From contig JBBRUG010000096.1 of NCBI GenBank assembly GCA_038247995.1, forward strand, positions 1 to 17,681: 17,681 nucleotides of DNA. The letters run 5' to 3'. Made by a program: the position numbers and the translations under genes. This DNA comes from JBBRUG01 sp038247995. GTDB lineage: Bacteria; Chloroflexota; Chloroflexia; Chloroflexales; Chloroflexaceae. Every line of letters starts with the position of its first letter. The first letter of the stretch is position 1. The notes beneath the pieces were generated by a model. The model worked only from the letters and a program-made list of their open reading frames with translations, was not told the origin of the DNA and did not search any database. Below, piece by piece: positions 1-5,975 of the stretch.

Positions 1-150
1 GCAGTCCGCAGTCCGCAGTCCGCAGTCCGCAGTCCGCAGTCCGCAGTCCGCAGTCCGCAGTCCGCAGTCCGCAGTCCGCAGTCCGCAGTCGTCAGTTCGC
101 AGTTCGCAGTCGTCAGTTCGCAGTCTGACAGTCTGACAGTCCTCAGTTCG
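1..150. repeat. 7-bp tandem repeat array, unit GCAGTCC
   Basis: The window opens with twelve identical copies of GCAGTCC (1-84). About eight diverged units follow, keeping the CAGT core (GCAGTCG, TCAGTTC, GCAGTTC, GCAGTCT, GACAGTCT). Spacing is 7 bp up to about 126 and then drifts to 8 bp. There are no unique spacers and no open frame with coding character. The left edge is cut by the window, so the true length is unknown. The CAGT core recurs at 3207-3227 and, on the other strand, at 5524-5627. Confidence 0.97.
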
Positions 151-164
151 TAGGCTGTAGACGG

Positions 165-233
165 CACGCCTCACGCTCTTCGCCCCACGCTCTCACGCCC
201 TTCGCCCTTCGCATCACGCCCCACGTTCCACGC
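165..233 (-). repeat. 7-bp tandem array GCGTGRR/GCGAAGR directly after the TPR gene stop
   Basis: Read on the minus strand, the base after the TPR stop codon starts a run of ten heptamers: GCGTGGA, ACGTGGG, GCGTGAT, GCGAAGG twice, GCGTGAG, then after one extra base GCGTGGG, GCGAAGA, GCGTGAG, GCGTG. The only phase break is the inserted base at 191. The array differs in sequence from the GCAGTCC array but shares its 7-bp period. It begins exactly at the gene's last base, as several other arrays in this window do. Confidence 0.85.
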
Positions 234-1586
234 CTACATCTGCCGAAAGAGGCTCCCGCGTTGCGCCCAGGCCCAGGAGTTCTTTGGGTCAAGTTCCACT
301 GCCCGGCTTAAATCGAGATACGCCTCTTCAAACACCTTGAGTGATTGATAGGTTGCCCCGCGCCGACTGAGCGCCCAGGAGTCGTTGGGGTTTAATTCCA
401 ACGCCCGATTGAGATCGACCAGCGCCTCATCGTAGCGCTTCAAGAGCCGGTAGGTATCGCCGCGTTCAGCCAGCATCCAGCCCATGTCGGGGTGTAATTC
501 CAGCGCCCGATCAAAATCGGCCAACGCCTCGTGCAGTTGCCCATCGGCGCGATACGCTTGCCCCCGACTGCCGATTGCCCAGGCATAGCTCGGGTTGAGC
601 GCGATCGCCTGCGAAAAATCGGCGATCGCCTCGGCGAACTGGCGCTGTTGGCGGTAGATCTCGCCGCGTTCGGCATATGCCGTCGTGTGCTTCGGCTCCA
701 ACTCAAGCACCCGCGTGAAATCGGCCAGCGCCGCTTCCTGTCGCCCGGCGTTGCGATGAAGGTACCCACGCTGCATCAGCACCCAGACATACGCGGGGTC
801 AATTTCCAGCGCACGGTCGAAGTCGGCCAGGGTGCCTTCAGCATTACCAAGTGAGCGCTGCGTTGCGCCACGACTTCCCAGCGCCCAGGCATAATCCGGG
901 CTCAATTCAAGGGCACGGCTGAGATCGTCGAGCGCTTCATCAAAGCGGTCGGCGAGCCGGGCCGCCTCGCCACGCTCGGCATACAACCAAGCGGCATCAG
1001 CCTCAAGCTCAATTGCCAGCGTAAAATCGGCGATCGCCTCGGCATAGCGCTCCGCCTGCCGATGGATCATCCCGCGATGTCCAATCGCCCAGACATAGCC
1101 GGGATTCATGGCGATCGCTGCACTAAAATCGACCAACGCGGCCGCGAAGTTGCCCAATAGGCGGTGCGTTTCACCCCGCTCAGCCAGCACCCAATCCATT
1201 TCCGGATCAAGCTCCAGTGCACGGCTAAAATCGGCCAGGGCGGCTTCGTGGCGCCCAAGCGAGCGCAGCGCCTGGCCCCGGCTACCCACGGCCCACGGAT
1301 AATCGTTGTCGAACGCCAACGCCTGCGAAAAAGCCTCAACCGCATCGGGCAGGCGCCGCATGAGGCGCAACACCTCACCGCGCTCAGCGTGCAGAACGGC
1401 ATCTTCCGGCTCGATCGCCAGGGCCTGCTCAAAATCGGCCAGCGCCTCAGCATACCGACCCTGCTCGCGGTAGACCTGGCCGCGTTGATAGCGCGCCCAG
1501 ATGTAGCCAGGGTTCAATTCGAGTGCCCGCGAGAAATCGGCGATGGCGGCATCACCACGATCACGCATCAAGTCGTCTAGGGACAT
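234..1586 (-). CDS. Tetratricopeptide repeat (TPR) protein
   Basis: A 450-residue protein made almost wholly of 34-residue TPR units. There are about twelve full units plus a half unit at each end. The consensus is W-x-x-x-x-R-G-x-x-Y/H-R-x-x-G-R-x-x-E-A-L-A-D-F-x-R-A-L-E-L-x-P. TPR arrays form superhelical scaffolds for protein binding, and nothing here points to a particular partner. No signal peptide, membrane segment or catalytic domain is visible, so it is probably cytoplasmic. Units alternate between GSRGQ-type and AERGE-type cores, and units 1-5 resemble units 8-12. The ATG at 1586 has a GAGG-like Shine-Dalgarno about 6 bases upstream. The frame stays open back to a stop near 1670 without another ATG. 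The protein starts and stops in mid-repeat and lacks the usual capping helix, so it may be a trimmed version of a longer ancestor. The stop codon touches the heptamer array. Confidence 0.93.
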   Translation of the reverse strand: MSLDDLMRDRGDAAIADFSRALELNPGYIWARYQRGQVYREQGRYAEALADFEQALAIEPEDAVLHAERGEVLRLMRRLPDAVEAFSQALAFDNDYPWAVGSRGQALRSLGRHEAALADFSRALELDPEMDWVLAERGETHRLLGNFAAALVDFSAAIAMNPGYVWAIGHRGMIHRQAERYAEAIADFTLAIELEADAAWLYAERGEAARLADRFDEALDDLSRALELSPDYAWALGSRGATQRSLGNAEGTLADFDRALEIDPAYVWVLMQRGYLHRNAGRQEAALADFTRVLELEPKHTTAYAERGEIYRQQRQFAEAIADFSQAIALNPSYAWAIGSRGQAYRADGQLHEALADFDRALELHPDMGWMLAERGDTYRLLKRYDEALVDLNRALELNPNDSWALSRRGATYQSLKVFEEAYLDLSRAVELDPKNSWAWAQRGSLFRQM

Positions 1587-1701
1587 GGGTGCCTCGCTCG
1601 TACAAATACAGAATGCGGAATTGAATATGCAGAATGGCCGCAGCGCATCGGCGGATGATTAAGTTACGTAAAATGCCCAAGTTGGTTGCTGTTTATACCT
1701 T

Positions 1702-1740
1702 TAGCAGTGGGCACATCATAGCAGTGGGCACATCCACTGC
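1702..1740. repeat. 16-bp direct repeat overlapping a 7-bp inverted repeat
   Basis: TAGCAGTGGGCACATC occurs twice, at 1702-1717 and 1719-1734, a 17-bp period. The second copy also opens an inverted repeat, GCAGTGG (1721-1727) with CCACTGC (1734-1740). On the minus strand the pair lies just upstream of a TATAAA-like sequence at 1694-1699, about 110 bp before the TPR start. This is a plausible operator for the TPR gene, but no good -35 box is visible. Confidence 0.5.
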
Positions 1741-1750
1741 ACCCCTTGTG

Positions 1751-1775
1751 GGCGTGCGGCGAGCCGCCCCACGCC
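1751..1775 (-). terminator. GC-rich hairpin after the kinase-like gene
   Basis: GGCGTG (1751-1756) plus CGGC pair with GCCG plus CACGCC (1770-1775), forming a strong stem with a GA turn and a small CC bulge. It begins 11 bases past the stop of the upstream minus-strand gene. No T-run follows on the minus strand, so it may stabilise the mRNA 3' end or assist Rho-dependent termination. Confidence 0.4.
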
Positions 1776-1786
1776 AAGCGGACAGT

Positions 1787-3190
1787 TTAATCGTTATGCT
1801 CGCCGCTGTAGATAAAACCTTGCTGCGTTGCGGTGCGCAGCAGCAATTTCAAGTAGAACGGCAGCATCAACTCCATTTCCCACTTCAATTCCATATTCGG
1901 CAGCACAACCCGATGATACGCCAGCGCGTGATGCAAGGCCGCCAGCGGCTGGGCCAGTTCAAACGCGCGGATCAACTCCGACTTTGCGCCATACGCCAGC
2001 CACGGTTCCAGGTAGGCATCACGGAGCCGATTGCGCACATCGGGCTCTTTCGGAACATAATCTTCGATCTCTTCCAAAAACAGTAACAGACTAAAGAAGG
2101 GATGCGCGATTGAACTATCCGACCAGTCGATAAAAGCGATCCGGTCATCGGCGATGAAGATCTGGCCCGGCCAGAGGTCACCGTGTTCAAGTGTAGCAGG
2201 CAAACGATACGCAGCAAGCTCCGCAATCGCCTGCGGCAAGCGCGGCGCCAGGGCGCGTAATTGGACGCGCTGTTCGGCATTGAGGCCGGCCGGCTCGCCC
2301 GGTAGCGTAGCGGCGCTATCAGCCAGCAGCGGCACAGCGTCGGCAGCGAGATCGGCGAGCCGCCGTTCGGGTACGCCCAGCGTGCGTAACTCGCCATAGC
2401 GCGCAGCGAGCGCGATCTGCACTTCGGCAAAACTGCGCAAGGCTGCTTCCCAGGGCGCAAGATCTTCGTGTACATCGGCCAGCGACGTACCGGCAACGGC
2501 GTGCATCAACAACCAACCCTGTTCAGGCTCAACAGCAATCGGCCGCGCAAACCGGGTCGGGTCGGTTGCTGCCAACGCCACCGTGAGCGGCGGTTCGTGG
2601 CCGAACATCGGCGGCACCGCCTTAAAATAGGCCGGGCCGGCAGCCGTGCGCAGGCGCAGAATAGCCGAGCGCTGCCACGAACGTAGCTGCTCAACCGGAG
2701 CAACAATCGGCGTGCCTGCCGCAGCAAGTTGCGCGATGGCCCATCCACGCGCCTGGTCGAGCCAACCCGAGCGATACCAGGGAGCGCGGTTCGTCGTCGC
2801 CGGATCGGCGGCCAGCCAGGCAAACCAATCGGCCAGCACGCTAGCGTGCTCACTGCGCGTCAGCGCCAAATCGTCGAGATCGGCGTCACGCACCCAGCGC
2901 GCACCCGGCGGCAGCACCCAATCGACGTGCAATGGGCTCACCGCATACACTTTGATCAGCCGGTCATGCTCGCGCTCATAGCGCAAATCAAGGCAGCGCA
3001 GCGTTTGCACTGCAGCGCCTAGTGTCGCTTCTAGACCACGATTGACATGATCAACATCCTGCCAGAAGCGCAGCCCATGCTCAACAAAACCCGGCAAACC
3101 CAGCCCTGCGCCATCAGGCAGCAGCAAGACCTGTGGCTCGTGCGGGTGCTGCACCACAGCGTAATATTCGGATTGGATTGGCACGGTCAT
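1787..3190 (-). CDS. Aminoglycoside-phosphotransferase-like kinase with Nudix-like N-terminal region
   Basis: A 467-residue protein. The C-terminal part (about residues 165-455) is an APH/choline-kinase-type fold. It has a nucleotide-lobe strand ending YFKAVPP, the catalytic loop HGDLWPGQIF (His336, Asp338) and the metal-binding FIDWSD (Asp355). It should transfer phosphate from ATP to a small molecule, but the substrate cannot be read. The residues before about 120 resemble a degenerate Nudix fold (LLLPDGAGLGLPGF), but the Nudix box REx2EExG is absent, so hydrolase activity is unlikely. The usual loop Asn (HGDxxxxN) is Gln343. I chose the ATG at 3190 because GGAG lies 8 bases upstream. Longer frames up to 3280 would only add translated repeat sequence. 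It lies 205 bp downstream of the molybdopterin-binding gene, with repeat arrays between. Confidence 0.85.
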   Translation of the reverse strand: MTVPIQSEYYAVVQHPHEPQVLLLPDGAGLGLPGFVEHGLRFWQDVDHVNRGLEATLGAAVQTLRCLDLRYEREHDRLIKVYAVSPLHVDWVLPPGARWVRDADLDDLALTRSEHASVLADWFAWLAADPATTNRAPWYRSGWLDQARGWAIAQLAAAGTPIVAPVEQLRSWQRSAILRLRTAAGPAYFKAVPPMFGHEPPLTVALAATDPTRFARPIAVEPEQGWLLMHAVAGTSLADVHEDLAPWEAALRSFAEVQIALAARYGELRTLGVPERRLADLAADAVPLLADSAATLPGEPAGLNAEQRVQLRALAPRLPQAIAELAAYRLPATLEHGDLWPGQIFIADDRIAFIDWSDSSIAHPFFSLLLFLEEIEDYVPKEPDVRNRLRDAYLEPWLAYGAKSELIRAFELAQPLAALHHALAYHRVVLPNMELKWEMELMLPFYLKLLLRTATQQGFIYSGEHND

Positions 3191-3206
3191 GACACGCTCC
3201 GGATCA

Positions 3207-3255
3207 CAGTCTGACAGTTCGCAGTTCGCGAGGCGACCAAAGACCAAAGACCAAA
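3207..3255. repeat. Composite 7-bp array upstream of the kinase-like gene
   Basis: Seven heptamers in one phase: CAGTCTG, ACAGTTC, GCAGTTC, GCGAGGC, then GACCAAA three times. Two unrelated units are thus joined without breaking the 7-bp register. The array begins a few bases beyond the Shine-Dalgarno of the minus-strand kinase-like gene, so it would lie in that gene's 5' untranslated or promoter region. Confidence 0.8.
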
Positions 3256-3274
3256 GCCGGAATTCCGTGCCTGT

Positions 3275-3393
3275 TTTCATCCTTCATCCTTCGTCTCCCG
3301 TCCTTCGTCTCCCGTCCTTCATCCTTCATCCTTCATCCTTCATCCTTCGTCTCCCGTCCTACATCCTTCATCCTTCATCTCCCGTCCTTCGTC
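3275..3393 (-). repeat. 17-unit 7-bp tandem array GATGAAG/GACGGGA
   Basis: The tract divides exactly into seventeen heptamers without a phase break. On the plus strand the units are CTTCATC (six exact copies, plus TTTCATC and CTACATC variants), CTTCGTC (four) and TCCCGTC (four). On the minus (gene) strand they read GATGAAG, GACGAAG and GACGGGA. It starts 2 bases beyond the stop codon of the molybdopterin-binding gene. Variants are interspersed in an irregular order, which suggests block duplications rather than simple point decay. Confidence 0.95.
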
Positions 3394-3395
3394 GG

Positions 3396-4388
3396 CTATC
3401 GCCCCAGCAACCCGCCGTGCCCAAGCGCCACAATATCGCGGCGACGCACATGTTCGCCGGCCAGAATGCGCGGCAGCAGCAAATCAACGATATTGGCATC
3501 ACGCGAACGTACGCAACCCGGCGCGCCAATGATGGGCAGCGCAGGGCCTGATTCGCTCGGGAGATACGCCAGCAGCAATAAATTACCCGGCTCGACCGGC
3601 GCGCCAAAATGCTCGATCCGGCCCCCGGCGCGGCGCACGCCGGCAGGAGTTACGTCGTCCATGTCCATCACCGATGTCTCACCCGCCACAATGATCACCT
3701 CGGCGCCGGCCGCGCGCAACTGTTTGATCGCGGTGGCGACAGCACATTCGTCGGGCGCCACGCACTCCGGCCCGATCACAGACCCACCCAGATCGGCTAC
3801 TCGCCCGGCAATGGCCGGAAATACACCGCGCTCGACGCGACCGCGTGCCGCCGGACTACTCACGAGCACGACGCCGATCGCGCGCAGCACCAGCTCCGGC
3901 ACGCGCAGCACTCCGTGAGCTTGCACGCCGATCGCCTCAGCCTGCCCCAACACCACTGCCGGAACGGCAAAGGGAATAACCTTAATTGTGGCCAATACCG
4001 CACCCGAACGCACAAGCGTATGGGCCGGCAGCGTCGCCACCGTCAACCCATCGTGATCGTTGATCGCCTGCAACGCAGCAACATCAACCTGAAGCGGGCC
4101 AGGCGTCGCCGCCAGCACATTCACCCGTCCGGCATGCGCTTTGCCCACACTCACACCGACACCGGCCACCGCAGCGGCCAGGCGCAAGGCAGCCGTATTT
4201 TCGTGGACATCGTTAGCGTCGAGCACCGCCACACGCACCGTGGTATAGCCCAGCGTGGCCAACTGAGCGCCATCGGCAGGCTGCAACACCCGGCCCTTGC
4301 TGAAGGCTTTGCGGCCCTGGGCATCGGCAATATTGTGGCAAAGGATATGGCCAACCGCCGCATCAAGCGGCAGCGTTTCCAGGCGCAT
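3396..4388 (-). CDS. Molybdopterin-binding (MoCF) domain protein
   Basis: About 330 residues. The C-terminal half (from about 165) is a MogA/MoeA-type molybdopterin-binding domain: GVVLVSS opening strand, GETSVMDMDDVTPAGVRRAG, HFGAPVEPGNLLLL, and PIIGAPGCVRSRDANIVD before a C-terminal GHGGLLG. This resembles the stand-alone or MocA-fused molybdopterin-binding proteins found with xanthine and CO dehydrogenase genes, where they handle the cofactor before or during cytidylylation. No cytidylyltransferase domain is fused here and no molybdoenzyme gene lies nearby, so its exact role is open. The N-terminal half (LDAAVGHILCHNI, then KGRVLQPAD) resembles the opening region of those proteins. Two ATGs compete: GAGAGG directly abuts the one at 4394 but lies 6 bases before the one at 4388, so 4388 is preferred. 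The gene is divergent from the DUF3352-like gene. Confidence 0.85.
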   Translation of the reverse strand: MRLETLPLDAAVGHILCHNIADAQGRKAFSKGRVLQPADGAQLATLGYTTVRVAVLDANDVHENTAALRLAAAVAGVGVSVGKAHAGRVNVLAATPGPLQVDVAALQAINDHDGLTVATLPAHTLVRSGAVLATIKVIPFAVPAVVLGQAEAIGVQAHGVLRVPELVLRAIGVVLVSSPAARGRVERGVFPAIAGRVADLGGSVIGPECVAPDECAVATAIKQLRAAGAEVIIVAGETSVMDMDDVTPAGVRRAGGRIEHFGAPVEPGNLLLLAYLPSESGPALPIIGAPGCVRSRDANIVDLLLPRILAGEHVRRRDIVALGHGGLLGR

Positions 4389-4416
4389 AGGCATCCTCTC
4401 AGCAGCGGTGAACGCT

Positions 4417-4434
4417 GATCATGGTACCATATCA
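4417..4434. promoter_or_regulatory. Palindrome in divergent intergenic region
   Basis: ATGGTACCAT (4421-4430) is a perfect 10-bp palindrome. TGAT and ATCA flank it, extending the symmetry with one unpaired base. It lies 29 bp upstream of the molybdopterin-binding gene start, in the region shared with the divergent gene at 4564. It could be an operator, but its function is unknown. Confidence 0.3.
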
Positions 4435-4502
4435 GGTAGCAGGCGGCCGACCCAAAGGACCAGGGGACAAGGGGGAATGCGGACCCAAATCCCTTACCAA
4501 AC

Positions 4503-4533
4503 AGGTCTGGCAGGCCTGATTAGTCGCAGACCT
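4503..4533. promoter_or_regulatory. Inverted repeat AGGTCTG/CAGACCT upstream of the DUF3352-like gene
   Basis: AGGTCTG (4503-4509) and CAGACCT (4527-4533) are perfect 7-bp arms 17 bp apart. The pair ends 30 bp before the ATG at 4564. The position suits an operator or a leader hairpin. No convincing -35/-10 pair is visible, so this is only a candidate. Confidence 0.3.
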
Positions 4534-4563
4534 ATTACATCACTTACTTAGAAAGTTACTCCA

Positions 4564-5391
4564 ATGGCGCAAGGTATCACTCATCCGGCTCCTATTGACC
4601 CATCACGTGAGCGCGGTCTCGGATATGCGTTTATGGGCGCGCTTGCGATAACGCTGGTCGCCGCACTGGCCGGCGCGATCTTTCTGGTCTGGTTTTACAC
4701 AGTGCAACGCGGCCCCACACCGCCCGAACTGCTCCCCGCCGATGTGCAACTATACATCACCCTCACGCCGACGATTAGCGACGTGATTGAGGCCGAAGCG
4801 CTTGAAACGGCGCTCCGCGAGCAGATCGGCGTGCGCGATCCAAGCGGCCTCGCCGAGAGCTTGCAAGGTTTGCTCGGTGTGCGTTTCAGCGACGATGTGG
4901 TGACCTGGATGCGTAGTGAAGCGGCGGTGGCCGTACGCGGTATTGATCCCGCTACAGACGCAAGCGGCGCAGCACTCTTGCGCGATGGCGAAGTGGCATT
5001 TATTCTCGCGTCGCGCAACGATCCGGCGGCAACGCGCTTCCTCGAAAAGCACCTGGCCGCCCGCGAGACGCGGGGCGAACAAGTGGCGCAGATCAACGTC
5101 GGCGAGGTAATCATTTACTTCACCGAAAATGCCCCGCCCAGCCCGATCGCTGCCGTAGCGCTGATCGAGCACCATATTGTTTTTGCCAACCGTCCGGAGA
5201 TACTCGTCGCCATGGCCGAGAATATCGGCGCAACACAGCCCAGCCTGAGCGACGTGCCGGCCTTCGCTTCATTCAACAGCAGCCTGAACCAGCGCATATC
5301 CGCAGCCACCTACGGCGACGGCACGGCTGCGGCCGCCGCCGCCCGCGACGCCCTGCGCGATGTGCTGGAGGGGCTGCGGGGCGAACGGTAA
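4564..5391 (+). CDS. Membrane-anchored DUF3352-like protein
   Basis: A 275-residue protein. About 20 polar residues come first, then one transmembrane helix at about residues 23-47 (FMGALAITLVAALAGAIFLV). The rest is probably extracytoplasmic. Just after the helix comes ELLPADVQLYITLTP, which matches the LLPAD-x-x-x-Y opening of DUF3352 proteins, a family of unknown function common in Chloroflexota and cyanobacteria. Later stretches also fit (GVRFSDDVVTWMRSEAAVAV, then VAFILASRNDPAATRFLEK). Family members are usually roughly twice this length, so this is a short version or a half-domain. The C terminus is Ala-rich (TAAAAAARDALRDVLEGL). There is no good Shine-Dalgarno before the ATG, only GAAAG. 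It stands alone on the plus strand between minus-strand genes. Confidence 0.75.
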   Translation: MAQGITHPAPIDPSRERGLGYAFMGALAITLVAALAGAIFLVWFYTVQRGPTPPELLPADVQLYITLTPTISDVIEAEALETALREQIGVRDPSGLAESLQGLLGVRFSDDVVTWMRSEAAVAVRGIDPATDASGAALLRDGEVAFILASRNDPAATRFLEKHLAARETRGEQVAQINVGEVIIYFTENAPPSPIAAVALIEHHIVFANRPEILVAMAENIGATQPSLSDVPAFASFNSSLNQRISAATYGDGTAAAAAARDALRDVLEGLRGER

Positions 5392-5408
5392 ACAACGCAA
5401 CATATATG

Positions 5409-5429
5409 CTGCTGATGTCGCATGAGCAG
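5409..5429 (+). terminator. Stem-loop after the DUF3352-like gene
   Basis: CTGCTGATG (5409-5417) and CATGAGCAG (5421-5429) pair over 9 bp with one mismatch and a 3-base loop. The stem starts 17 bases past the plus-strand stop. There is no T-run, so it is a weak terminator candidate. Confidence 0.3.
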
Positions 5430-5430
5430 A

Positions 5431-5487
5431 GACGACAGACCACCGACGACGGACGACGGAGCGCATAGCGTCGGTCATCTGTCGTCC
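5431..5487. repeat. Inverted repeat built from 7-bp units
   Basis: The left arm (5431-5448) and right arm (5470-5487) match as an 18-bp inverted repeat with two mismatches. The left side is four consecutive heptamers: GACGACA, GACCACC, GACGACG, GACGACG. The right arm read on the minus strand is GACGACA, GATGACC, GACG. So it is a heptamer array facing an inverted copy of itself across about 20 bp. It lies 39 bp after the plus-strand gene stop. Confidence 0.75.
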
Positions 5488-5523
5488 AATGCGGCGCGTT
5501 CAATTGGAAACGGTATAACCTGT

Positions 5524-5627
5524 GAACTGCCCAACTGCCCGACTGTCCGACTGTCCGACTGCCTGACTGTCCCCCTGCCTGACTGTCAGACTGCCTGACT
5601 GTCAGACTGTCAGACTGCCTGACTGTC
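5524..5627 (-). repeat. 13-unit 8-bp tandem array GACAGTCA/GGCAGTCT
   Basis: On the minus strand the tract divides into thirteen octamers with no phase break: GACAGTCA, GGCAGTCT, GACAGTCT, GACAGTCA, GGCAGTCT, GACAGTCA, GGCAGGGG, GACAGTCA, GGCAGTCG, GACAGTCG twice, GGCAGTTG, GGCAGTTC. The CAGT core matches the array at 1-150, but the period is 8 rather than 7. The first two units lie inside the coding sequence of the coiled-coil gene and supply its last residues and stop codon. Confidence 0.93.
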
Positions 5628-5909
5628 CCCCTCCTCAGGTCGCTTTTGCGCTGCGGCAACGATCTGCTGTAGATAGGCCTGCCAGTGTTGCTGGTTGGCG
5701 CGGGTGATCCGGCGCACGGCCTCCAGATCACCGGACTCACCGGCTTCGATCGCCGCAGCGAGCGTCTCCTGAAAGGCCCGCGCAAGGTCGGCGACAGCCC
5801 GCCGTAGCTCGGCATTCGTGGCCCGCTGACGCTCAAGCTGATCCTGGAGCCATTCATTCAGGCGAATTTGCTCGTCAAGCAATTCACGCAGCCGAACTTC
5901 CTGAGCCAT
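5610..5909 (-). CDS. Small coiled-coil protein of unknown function
   Basis: A protein of about 99 residues that I do not recognise. It is highly charged and almost entirely helical (EVRLRELLDEQIRLNEWLQ, then ERQRATNAELRRAVADLARA). The leucine and charged-residue spacing fits a coiled coil, and no membrane segment or cysteine motif is present. It may be an oligomerising adaptor, but that is inference. The ATG at 5909 is chosen because AAGGAGGAGC (5911-5920) is a near-ideal Shine-Dalgarno; a start at 5927 would precede it. The last five codons before the stop, encoding DSQAV, and the TGA itself come from the first units of the 8-bp array. The native C terminus has therefore probably been replaced. 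The start lies 20 nt past the T-run of the tRNA terminator, so transcription may depend on read-through. Confidence 0.75.
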   Translation of the reverse strand: MAQEVRLRELLDEQIRLNEWLQDQLERQRATNAELRRAVADLARAFQETLAAAIEAGESGDLEAVRRITRANQQHWQAYLQQIVAAAQKRPEEGDSQAV

Positions 5910-5929
5910 AGCTCCTCCTTCATTCACGC

Positions 5930-5971
5930 AAAAACTAAACGAGCGCCTAACCTGTACAGGTTGAGCGCTCG
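5930..5971 (-). terminator. Rho-independent terminator of tRNA-Ser
   Basis: The arms at 5940-5955 and 5956-5971 pair over 16 positions with two mismatches, centred on CCTGTACAGG. On the minus strand TTTAGTTTTT (5930-5939) follows at once. It starts 4 bases beyond the tRNA CCA end and is a good intrinsic terminator. Confidence 0.8.
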
Positions 5972-5975
5972 GTAA

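Noticed and set aside
1..150. Possible CRISPR array
   Set aside because: The 7-bp units are contiguous with no unique spacers and no cas genes are nearby; it is a simple tandem repeat.
1634..2086. Plus-strand frame covering the TPR/kinase-like intergenic region
   Set aside because: Most of it lies antisense to the kinase-like gene, and it has no motif or ribosome-binding site.
3191..3280. N-terminal extension of the kinase-like protein to an ATG at 3280
   Set aside because: The extra residues come from heptamer repeats, and a proper Shine-Dalgarno precedes the ATG at 3190.
3609..4418. Plus-strand frame of 269 codons opposite the molybdopterin-binding gene
   Set aside because: The residues are His/Arg/Gln-rich, as expected for antisense of a GC-rich gene, and the minus frame carries the MoCF motifs.
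5431..5487. Terminal inverted repeats of a small insertion sequence or MITE
   Set aside because: The arms are only about 20 bp apart, no target-site duplication is evident, and the arms consist of heptamer units.
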